Source of the DNA: Mimachlamys varia
Lineage: Eukaryota > Mollusca > Bivalvia > Pectinida > Pectinidae
DNA: 64,000 nucleotides
Direction of reading: 5' to 3'
Assembly (NCBI GenBank): GCA_947623455.1
Contig: OX392534.1
Coordinates: 32,052,926 to 32,116,925 of the forward strand
Shown here: one piece after another, positions 42,601 through 54,600 of the stretch
Layout: the number at the start of each line of letters is the position of its first letter
Position numbering within the stretch: position 1 is the first letter of the stretch
Notes under the pieces: model-generated
The model's input: the letters and a program-made list of their open reading frames with translations, nothing else
Database searches by the model: none
Told to the model about the DNA's origin: nothing
Program-made: the position numbers and the translations under genes

Positions 42601-45600
42601 ATTCATGTATCCCAATTTTTTTTTTATTTGCTATTACTGTCAGTTTTTCCCACATGAAAAATTAAGATGTATGCATGTATAAGTATCAGCACAAACAGGA
42701 AACGAACAAAAAAACAGGCCCCAAGGGCCCAGTCTGCACCTCAACTAGTGAATTTATCCTTACAATAACTTCTGCAGTAGACTACAAGACAAGTGGTTAC
42801 ACTTACTCTCATTCAGACTGTGCAGTTTCCTCTTCATCGTAACACACAAATCACTTATTTCTTTCATAGTTAAAATAGTTATTTACTACTGTCAAGTAAA
42901 ATTTCTCCTCATGGTCTTTTTAAAGTTGTCAGCAGTAATTAAATCTCCAACAGGAAAACCAGTAAAAGTGGCTTTTCTCCATGTTTTACCATTAAGTGAA
43001 ATTCAATCCAACAACGAAGTTACAAACTTTTCACTTCTCAAGACTTTTAACAAATCTAGTAAATTATCTTCGTTCTAGATCACAACAGACTTCTCCTCTG
43101 TCAACTACGCTGTCCTTGATCGTCGATTCTGTCAATACTACCTGTCCTCCCCCACTTGGTAGGAGTGAATTGGTCTATCAATACAAATGGATCTGTTGAC
43201 TTAGAAAAAAGGGGAGGGGTTGCAGTGTAGATATATCACACTAAATAACACTACATGTCTCCATGCCTCTTCACATGGCTTAAACCTGCTAGTCTAAAGA
43301 CAACAAAAAAATCCTTAAAGAAATAAATCCTTGAGGGAACGTTTTGTAAATATTCACAGCTAAATGTAGAGTTTCAAGTGCCCATGTCGTAAGTATATAC
43401 ATTATACGGCACCTACAGGTAGCTGGGTCTAGGGTATAACAATAGCCGGAGGTACTAATCAAATAAAACACCTACAGGGATATAGTAGGTCAGTGTTACC
43501 AGCCCATGGTAATGTAGGTAATTGACGACTTTCTCACCTGTCAGGACACAGGTGAGTGGTCAAAATAGGTGATTGGAATTGTACTAACTGTTTACCTCTA
43601 AGATTTAAATCTTACTCTATAATTCTACAGTAAACACCAACATAATATATAGACAGGTAAATACAATATGTTTTTCTTAAAAACCTTGCTTCACACAAAT
43701 TGTGTATACTGTTTTCCTTAAAGCTTGTACATGCACTGACAGTTACTTTTACGACATGGCATTTGTAATCCTTCGGAAAAATAACGTTCAAGTCTCTGTA
43801 TTGAAAACTAAAGATAATTGACTCTACCAATAAAAACCTTGTGCAGATAAATCACCGCACAAAACATACAGGTGAAATATTTACCTGAACTCATAGAGAA
43901 CACACTATAGACCCACTGCGACCCCGATTTATGTTTACCTGACATAACATAAGTTACTGTAGTACAGATCTTGTCTCGGACATATTAAACAGATCTGAAT
44001 GTGTATAATCAACTATGTGGTTTTCTGGAGTACCAGCTCAGGTAGTAATCTATTTACTGGAAGTTTATGTCATCATATCTGGTATTTTAATCTAGAATGA
44101 TTTTTATTGAGGAAAGTCCTCCTGCATAAGAGTATCACAATCTACATGTAAGCAATTATATGGAGTTTATCTGGAGAAAATTCTTCAAGAAACTATCCTT
44201 GCTGGAAATTGAGCTATTTTTCTGACAATAATTGCATTTACATGAAGCTTACTGGGTACTTTGAGAAAATTCTTCAAAAGACTTTCTTCACTTCAAATTG
44301 AGCTATTTTTCTGACAACTCCATCATCAGAGAAAATTCACCAAACCAAATATTGTCCTTCCTCTTTAGTGAAAATTTGTACTATAGCGTACCTAGAATAT
44401 AGCATTGTGGACCACAGTAATATTTACATGAAATTATTTATGAGTATGTATTTTAAAATCAAAATCTTGAACATAATTGCTGCTGAAATGCTGAAATTAA
44501 ATCTACAATGATAAGCACATACATTGTACATACAATCACATTACCTAATTATCCATGCATCTTTACGAGCATTGATGGAGGGAAACACACACAAATAATG
44601 TCCTCCCATATATATAAACAGTCGGTAATAGAACTTGAGTATCAATTCATCTATTAAATAATGGATAGCATTTATAAAGAACCCCTTAGCCTACCAAGCT
44701 GTGCTTTGAGCAGCCGTAAGGAAAACTACCTCATCAGTTCAACCAAAACGTTTTACACACAGATGACTTAAATACACAGATAAAGAAAACAGGTAATTTG
44801 ATTCTCTCAGTACAAATTTGGATACCTTAACTTGACAAGAGCAACTACAGTAGGGCATATGGTATCATGATTTATTCAAAAATCAATTGTATCTCACACA
44901 CAAATTGGTTTCATTATAAGAAAGAAAGTGTTTCATCGTAATTCAAAATTGATGGTGCAAAACAAATGGTATCTTTTTTAACATTTCAAATGTGTCCAAT
45001 TAACTACTCTAAATCAAGTTTGTTTTGTGGCTTCTAACTTTCACGATTTTTATATCACAGCTAGTTTAAAAGAAATAAGGTGATTAACTTTCGTGAAACA
45101 GACGATACTTGTACTTTCACTTTACATATTAGTTCACTATATCTTAAACCGTGAGTCATCCCATCATAAGTTGCAGGGATACAACTTTTGCAAATTTGTT
45201 TCGATTGCGAAATTGGCAAACACAAACAGCACACGAAAGAAACTTGGTTTAAAGCAAGTCCAATTAAATGATAACAAAAGTTGTTTCGAATTCTTTTTGG
45301 GAAAACTATTTTTGCAAACGAGGTACATTATATTAATGAAATATGGTAGCATGTAACCTTAAAAAGAAATCAGAGAATACCAAAGTGCCAACAAAACCAT
45401 ATTTTGAACTTAAAATTGATTAAAATAGAGGCAAAAGCTATACACAACTTACATTTGTATCTCCTCAGCTCCACCTCAGCTTTCTTCTGTAGGTCTCTGG
45501 CCTCCAGGAGCAGATCTAAGGACAAAAAAGATGACCGGTGTCACTGACCACAACTTCTCATTAACTATTCATAGACTGACCCCTGGTCCAACTACCTTAC

Positions 45601-48600
45601 ACTGATATTACTATCATACATATGGTAGACCCAGAATGAACATCACTCTGGCACAAAGGTTTTTATGGGTTTTCCCCCCTTAATTCATTTATATGAGAAT
45701 AACAACATAAGACCATTTGCATATACTAGCAAAACTGACTGATTGTGCAATAATCGTTTTTGAAAGGGTAGCCAGTTTAAAATGTTATACACATCACTGG
45801 ATGGAGTATTAAAATACCAGTTCAAGAAAACCCTTAAGGCTCTTTTCTAGAGTGGATCTGGTTTGGTTGCACTGGCACGAGAGGCGTTTCTGCAAATAGT
45901 TAACAAAACAGCCTTTATGTATGTTAATGTCTATGAGTGTAGCAGTCCTTGAAAATCCTTGAGAGATATCCACAAACAAAGTCTGACGGCTGTTTGGTTT
46001 TATAGTATTTAACAAGCATTGAAATCTATATTAGATATCAGATGTGTCTGCTTACCGTTGAGATTTTGGTTGTCGTCGAGGTCTCCATCAACGTGATTGT
46101 GTATCGTTTCGTCGGCATTGCCATTTCCGACCAGAGTGACGTCCCCTCGTCCCACCTGTTGTACCTTGTAGTCGATAATTTCTGTCTCTAAATTATTTAC
46201 TTTGTCTGCAAAAGAGCAAAGTGTAAGTGTTTAGTTTAGACATAAACAAGTGACAATTTCACCCCAAGATGAACAAACTCTACACAAATCTACACAATCA
46301 TATCCTGACCCTGGTTTATAAGTCCAACATAACTTGATTTTTCTCTAAAAGTCAATGTTTTGTCCACAGGCACAGCAGGGCTCAAGTGATGACAAGGCCA
46401 ATTGCTCACCCCCAAAGACACATATAAACTCTTCCAATTCAAAGCTTGGAATAGCTCATTATGAAATTTCAGGGGTGATTCAAATTAACATTTGCTTATA
46501 TCTTGGATCTCTGTCCATCTTAATAGGCAGTCTGGTTGCTGAATGAGTTAAAGTGTCACTTGCCTACCTCTTGGATCTCTGATTGAAAGGCCCTGACCAC
46601 CTTACCAGGGTAATACTGAGGCTGGTTGCTATGCGGATTTTGCGGACCTTGAATACTTAGAGCAACAGTCATGACCATGACAACCTTACCAGGGTAATAC
46701 TGAGGCTGGTTGCTATGCCGATTTTGCGGACCTTGAATACTTAGAGCAACAGTCATGCTTACCTTGAAGGCCTTTAATAAGCTCTTTACTGCCATCAGAC
46801 TGTTTATGAGATTCTTTCAATTGAACTGAAAGAAAATATAATACACAAACTGAGACCAATCGGCAGTTATGATATGAAATATTGTAGAATTAAGAACTTC
46901 CAATCGGTAAGGTTCCAAGATCGAAAGGATGCATCCAGTTATCCACACTGTTAGGCAAGATCCTTCTCTGTTTCAATGCGTGCAATAAAATCAAGTCTGG
47001 TCGCTAGTGTAATGATGAGTTTGTGCGTTATCTCAAACACAAGTGTTATATTCACACCGTTCGCCGCAATCCAAAGACATTGATGATGTACGGGGCACTA
47101 CTAGAGCTGGGTACCACAAAATCAAACGTACCACGGTATACCACAGTAATTAGGCAAATACTGCGGTACGTACCACGGTATACCACCTTGATTAAATGTT
47201 TGAGCTAGCTAAAGGTCTCGGGCTGTTTTTGTTCTGAAGCCAATCCACAAGAGGCCGGTCATAAACTTCTCATTGTGTTATCCTATAATATTGTTTGAGT
47301 GAAGCTATGTCTGTCCTAGTTGATCAGCAATCTTATAGGAAATTATTATTAAACCATATTGGAATTTCAATTGATCTATGTAACAAATAGTTCTTTCAAA
47401 TTGATAAGTTAAATTTAATGCATATGAAAGTCCCCAAAAAACCGGTACAGGACTTAATCTACCACGGTACGTACCATCAAAAGTTTATACCACGGTATAC
47501 CAGTATACCGGTAAAACTGCCCAGCCTTAGGCACTACCAAGTCACGCACTTCCCATCAGTTAGTATTGTCATAATAAAATCTCAATTATTGACCATCGAT
47601 CATTACAATACCAAGTACACAGGACACTACCAAGTCGCTCAGCTCCTATCACTTCATATCGTAGTAATAATAAAATCTCAATTATTGACCAATATAACAA
47701 TACCCAGCATAGAGGAATATAAAATTAAGAAACCATAATTTTACATACTACATTACAATACCATCTGACCTCTTAAAGGTGGGGATGAGATATGAAAAAG
47801 GACAAGCAGAAATCATGAAAGCACGCATAGCAACAAAAATATGTAATGTTACACACTTACGTTCTAAATCGGCCATTGTGTTTTCCATCATCTGATTCAT
47901 ATGTAAATCGGACAGTCGAAGCTTTTCTGCATATGATGATAATATAAAAGAAACAAAAAAACTTCAAAAACAGCAGCAGGTGCACAAAAATGTTTTAAAT
48001 AAAAGCGGTGGATACCAAAACAGACAACATGCAGGGGAGGTAACCCAGGGTGGCTCCGGGGAAAAAATGTAACACCCAGCAAGTGACATTAACCAGGATT
48101 TATAAGTTGTTGTAAACTGTAAAAGTGATGTTATCCACAGTTCTCCGGAAACAATGAAATTATTACTTTCTTATCTAACATAAACCTACGTAGTAGTTAG
48201 TAAAAACTTTGGAGTTATCCAAGTATCTCAGTTAAGTGACTATGGATGTTTTGTGTGAAGTTTACCCAGAAAAAATGACGAAATACTTTAACTTAACTGG
48301 TTCTTTGAGTTATATGAGTTTGAGATAAAGAGGTTGAACTGTAGCAGGGAAAATGCTTCTGATATGAAAGCATATTGTATAGGGAAGAAATGAGTTATTT
48401 TCGAAATTTTATACTTGCAAAAAAAAAAAAAAAAAATATCAAACCCTCTCTTTTATGTTGTTTTTTTTATTTTATCATAACTAAGGAAATATTAGTATAT
48501 TTCAATGCAAAATCATTGCATTCCCAAATTTCATGCTCTTTTATTTAAATTTAAATAAAATAGCTATCATTGAAATATTTTAATCAAAGATTTATCCTTT

Positions 48601-51600
48601 TAGATTTTAATTTATTTTCAAATTTTCACACCGAAATATTTCAAATTTTGATAGCAATTCTCTTAATCTGATTCAGCAAAATGAAATACTATGTAAGTTA
48701 AAATTATTCGTTAGCGTAAATCCGAAATTAAAATCCACATTCTTAAATAATAATGCTTTGAATATTTTTTTCCCGAAACAAATCTGCTAAAATAAGATGC
48801 AATCTGCTCTTAACAAATACTTTATTACATACTGATTTTTAAATTCTCTACAAACCAAAAATCAGTTCTTTTAACTGAACAATGATTTATGTAGCATCAG
48901 ACAGCTCTGCAACAAGTCTTGCAAAATGTTTTCTGAAAGAAAACTATTGCGGGAATAATTGTTTCACTTGCTCCCGACCAACCGGAAGTTCTTGCGAGCA
49001 GAAATTCAAATACATGGATGCAAATGTTCTATTATAGTCATAAATCTGTTTGAAATAATTTATTTAATATGTTTTTATGATATTCAGCACATGTAATTAC
49101 AAACAGATTGTTTTATTTGCATATTTTATCAACTCAAAATTGTTTGAAAATATTTTCACTTCCGTGATGCATTAATGCATCATCAGGGCTTAAAGGGTAC
49201 TTAACCAAGGCGAAGTCACTGACTGATGCTTGAAAAACAAAAGTACCCCTCCTCTAAACAAAGTGGATTTTCACAATAACGACAATAACACCAATAAAAA
49301 GGAATGGAGCTGAGGAACAGCTCTGATGGATCCACTCTATCATTGGTTAACAACAGATAACAAAATCAAAGTTCACACATGCAATAAGTGTCCATACTGG
49401 ATGATCATAACACACAGATAAAATCTCAGGGACATCAGCAAGACTCACACGGGGATACAACTTAGTTTGGTTTCTGCATCAAGCATTTTTTAATATAATA
49501 TTTATTCTCTTTTTTTTTCTTATTGAGATCAGTCTACAAAATCAAGTTGATAGGAGACAGTGATATAGTACAAATACCACACACTCTCCAGACTATGACT
49601 TCAATAAAGAGCTGACTTTGGAGGATTTTCTGTCAACTTCAATAGCATATAGCATACATGTAATAACTCCCAATTTATTGGCAAGTACATATCAAATTGA
49701 TACACACCTTTGCACATGACTAGAATGGAATTATGTAAGTTCCTAGGGCTAATAAACAAAGTGGTCATTAACTGTGAAGCTGTTAAGATACTCTATGTAG
49801 GGTGGGGATTTGGGGGTGGCTAGATTGGTCAAAGAGAACAAGAACAATAAAGTTTAAGCAAAGATACGTTGTGATAATTATAGATCATCGTCCAGTATTT
49901 CCAGGGTTTTATCCTGAGAACAATATTCTCATCACTCATACGTGGCAAAAATCTGTAGTGGATTGCTTCCCACACTGTCAATATAATGAATGTATCATGC
50001 TATTGGGAGTTGGTCAGAAGCAGTATGAAGATATTAATCATGCATTAATTTTTCTGGTTTTACTTTCCATGGCCAGATAAACTATGAAATCAGCACTGAA
50101 GTAAACAATTCTATCACTCAACTAGCAGCACAGGTAAGCTAATATGAGGTCACAGGGTCGTGTTCACAATGTTACCCTGGGCAACAGCCATTTAAACATT
50201 AGTTAATAGTCCAATGTATTGAAGCTTGCCACACAAATACATCCAAACTCTTTCTTGGTGAATATAATGTAACATTGAATGTATGCCTTGGTCTTGAAAA
50301 TGAAAATACACCAGACTGGACACATGGAACGCTGGACACATAAAACGCTGGAAACATAGACCATTGAACACATGGGGGACGTGACAAATAGAATATTGGA
50401 CACAGAACATTGGACACATAGAACACTGAACAAACAGAACACTGGACACATAGAACACTGGACACAAAGAACATTGGATGCATAGAACACTGGACACATA
50501 GAACATTGGACACATAGAACATTGGACACATGGAACATTGGACACATGGAACATTTGACACATGGAGGACTGGACACATGGAACATTGGACACATAGAAC
50601 ATTGGACACATGGAGGACTGGACACATAGAACATTGGACACATGGAGGACTGGACACATGGAACATTGGACACATGGAACATTTGACACATGGAGGACTG
50701 GACACATAGAGCATTGGACACATGGAACATTGGACACATAGAACATTGGACACATTGAGGACTGGACACATAGAACATTGGACACATAGAACATTGGACA
50801 CATTGAACATTGGACACATAGAACATTGGACACATGGAGGACTGGACACATGGAACATTGGACACATAGAACATTGGACACATGGAGGACTGGACACATA
50901 GAACATTGGACACATGGAGGACTGGACACATAGAACATTGGACACATGGAACATTGGACACATGGAGGACTGGACACACGATGCCAGACACATAAAACAC
51001 TTGACACTGACCTTCTAGAGCAGACATCTTAGATTCATACTGGTGGGACTCGGCTGTAGCAGCATCTAGTTCTTCTGCAAGGAACAAACAAAACACAATG
51101 ACCACTGGTCATCTAAGTATGGCCAACATCTCAAATTAACCATCTATCTGTCAGTGTACAGTATGGCTAATAACTCACAAACAAAATATGACTGACTACC
51201 AATCAATTTTCCAACATGAACTATCAAACATGATAATTTCCAAAAATTTCTAAAGGCTTGAAAGATTAGTAACGATTATTTCAAACATGTACAAGTCACC
51301 AGTAAAAACCTATCAGGGTTATTTAGATGAAAAATCAATGTTAGTTTCCACAATACATGTACTTACTCTGGAGCTTCTCAACATTGTCACTGCTAGCCTT
51401 CAGTTTGGCATCTGATTCAACAAGCTGGGCTGTTTACAGCGAGAGTAAAGACAGAGGTAACAGGATAAATCATTTACACATGTGACAATAATCATGGGAC
51501 CCGAGGACAATAACAAATCTAACAAATAGCTGTAAATTAATCTTAAAGTAAATTGTACAAATAATGATAAAAGTTACTTCAAACTATGAATGGCCCAACT

Positions 51601-54600
51601 GTCTTGAAAAATTAAAATCTAATAGGATTACAAATAATGTAACAAACTTTCCAATTTTTGACAAACTAATGAATAAACTGGACAAATTACATGAAAATGT
51701 TCATGTGATCTGTTATCTTAATATGAATTCCACTTTTTATTCAACATAAACTTTTGAGAATCATTAGTAAAATTAACTTATTAAACAGTAATAGAGGAAA
51801 ATCTTGAAAACTTTGAAAAGGAAACATGAGGACACAAACCTTTATATTTCTCTATCTGTTGTTGGGTCTCCTTCAGTTTGCCTGGAATAGAGAAAACAAA
51901 TCTTTATTAATATTTAACTAATGAAGCATCAAAATCTTATAAATCACATATCATTATACAGTGCCTCTCAACAATTTTCTATCTTTTTTATTTTCAAATA
52001 ATTGCCTCATAAAGCTAGGATAACTGTGGTTTAAGTTAGAGTTATCTCCCTTACAATACATAAGCATTTAAAGGAATCACTTTGGGGCAAGATTTGGGGA
52101 TCTTTACCCATATTTTTTCTAAAGGAGGCTCGACCCTATGTAATACACAAGTTTTATTCATCGTTTTGTGGTGACGTAGCTTCCTATTTGTGTACCTGGT
52201 ATTTGAAAACGGGGTATCAAATTCGTTCTACCCCGTGATATGTCGCGATGTCAACAATGGCGAGATGAGAGGGGACGGTTCAAGTCTTCAACTTAAGATT
52301 ACGAGCAAATAAAGTATTATCACAACCACTCCTATTGCAAAACAACAACAAAAATAGATGTACACTATATCGACACATGGTCGGACACTGACAACGACGG
52401 CAACAGTATAGAAACAGAATCGGAAGGTAGGCCTATAGTACCGTTACAACTGGCCATGTTTTCTCAAACTGGGGAGAGAGTCGGCGAGTGGTAGAATTAT
52501 CCGTGTTGGCAGAACGTTTGCACAACGGATGTGCCTGGTGTCATTATATATGCACTAGGCCTATAATGTTGTTGAAATATAACACAGAACGCCGGTAGTT
52601 GTTATGTTCTAAAATGATTTTGGCTTGTACGCATTTACAGTGTGTATGTTTTGTAAAAATAGTACCCACTATAAAAACTTCCTAATAGCATCAAGGGAGA
52701 CAACCTACCCTAGACACAGTTTTACATTTATTTTTCAGTATGTAGCATAAAAAGCTTGTCTGTGATATTTGATTCAATTTATTGCTTGTGCTTTATGTAA
52801 CTATATGGTATGTAAAAAATTTGACTGTGAATACTGAAATTTGTCCGCTAGATATAAAAATAACACACTTTGTAACAATCGTTTTGTCCATTTTTCCACA
52901 AATAAAATATTTTTGAGGTAGCTATTGATTTCTTTTTTTATTTTATTTTATGTTTGTGATTTTCAACAATATTCACAAGGAAAAAAATAGAAAAAACATT
53001 AAATTTTGAGAAAAATCATTTTTTTACCAAAAATGAAATAAGTCATAGGAATGCTTAGATTTTCACAAAATCATCTCTACCTGGTAGCATAGTCAACATA
53101 TGAAAGTTTTAAGGAAATCTAGCGGTTAATTACGAAAGGGTCGATCCTCCTTAAATCACATTAAAAATTCAACTTGTATTACTTTAAGACAAATCTCATA
53201 GAAATTTTTCTAATCCCATAAAATCCCTTAAATTCTCTCATAGGTCTTAAGGGCCAGAGTTATCCCTGTATTTAGTACATTTCTAAAGTTAAAATTGTTT
53301 GGAAAGGAGGAAGAAACTGCAGTTATGAACAGTTGATACTTCTTTCTGTACATTTTCTTTATTTTGCCAACCATGTCTGAAGGTTTTATTGGTGGTGTAG
53401 CAGAACTGGACAGCTAGGATCAATCATTGGCAATCAGTTAGTTTAAAGTTTTTGAAGGTCCTGGGTTGGAACCTTGGTTACATGAAAATGCCATTCTTAT
53501 AAAGATAGCAACTACCCACAGAATGAATTTTAATAAAAGTTTTAAACTAGTAAAGAGCTTGATCACAAATGAACACAAAAGCTAATCTCCTGTAGCGTGA
53601 CCTGCAGCAGTATCTATATAGCCTGTCAGTATACAGGGGTGGGACTAACCTTCTATATCGTCAGTCCTTATCACCTTGAGGGATGGGGAGGTCGGAATTA
53701 TCTGAGGTTGTTCATCTGGAATTAAAAAATAAATTAGAATTCATGTCTGTTGTCATTAAATTTTTGTTATTTATATCTTCACATACTTTATTTTTTATGT
53801 GACCTTATCAAATTTGAAACATGTTTACAACTGTATAGAAAGTTCAAAATGCCAGATTAAAACTTCCCATTTACATTTAAAGCAAACATTTAAGTGATAA
53901 AGTATTTACATATTGATCTATGTCTCCAGCACAGTTTAACTTGTTCATCCCTGAAATATCATAATGAACTATTCAAACCTCTGAAGTGGAAGAGTTCAAA
54001 TGAGTGTTCAAGGGTGAGTGAGACAAATTAAATACTCTTTCAAGTGTCAACATTTCAGAAGATATCAATATTTAACCTTAGACTGTTCTTTAAAGGGAGA
54101 CTATACCTATCGTGTTAGAGTCGACCAGTTTGTTATCGTCCTCCGTCTTTTCCTCCTCATCCTCGTCAGTCTTTTCGTCAGCTTCCTTGTTGCTATCGGA
54201 CGGTTCCTCTTTCAGGGCTTCAAGCTTGGCTGGTGGGGAGAATGGTTTATAAACATAATGTTATTAGTTATAAGACTTCAAAGAATGGCTAGAAACAGGA
54301 TTGGCAGGCAACTTCCTGAAGGGTACCCCCTACCATTCTTTCTTTACAAATATATAAGAACTATGGACAGGAACACAAGTGATAATTTTATCACTGGTAC
54401 CTCAAAATCAGAATGATCACTCTTAAACCTAAAAGATGTAAAAAATACTTACTACAGAAAAACAAAAATGACAGAGTTACATATCGGGAAGATTTCTACA
54501 ATGTAACATATTATTTTGGTTTCAGAATCAGAATTTTTTAATTTCTGAAAATTCCCAAATTTTCTCCATCAAATATTTCTTTTTACTTGGGAGTAAACTA

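Larger units (their letters stand above)
40363..45452 (-). other. SLMAP intron 16 (5.1 kb)
   Basis: The largest intron fully inside the window. It holds the candidate first exon (42805-42864), the candidate plus-strand exons (41276-41980) and an imperfect duplication of about 110 bases around 44165-44330 (GAAAATTCTTCAA and ATTGAGCTATTTTTCTGACA). The rest is AT-rich with nothing identifiable. Confidence 0.5.

Noticed and set aside
53385..53500. tRNA-like segment (GGTGTAGCAGAACTGG and GGGTTGGAACC)
   Set aside because: Box spacing is plausible but stems do not pair well; left unannotated.
54018..54416. 132-codon plus-strand ORF
   Set aside because: It is the antisense shadow of SLMAP exon 8 and flanking intron.
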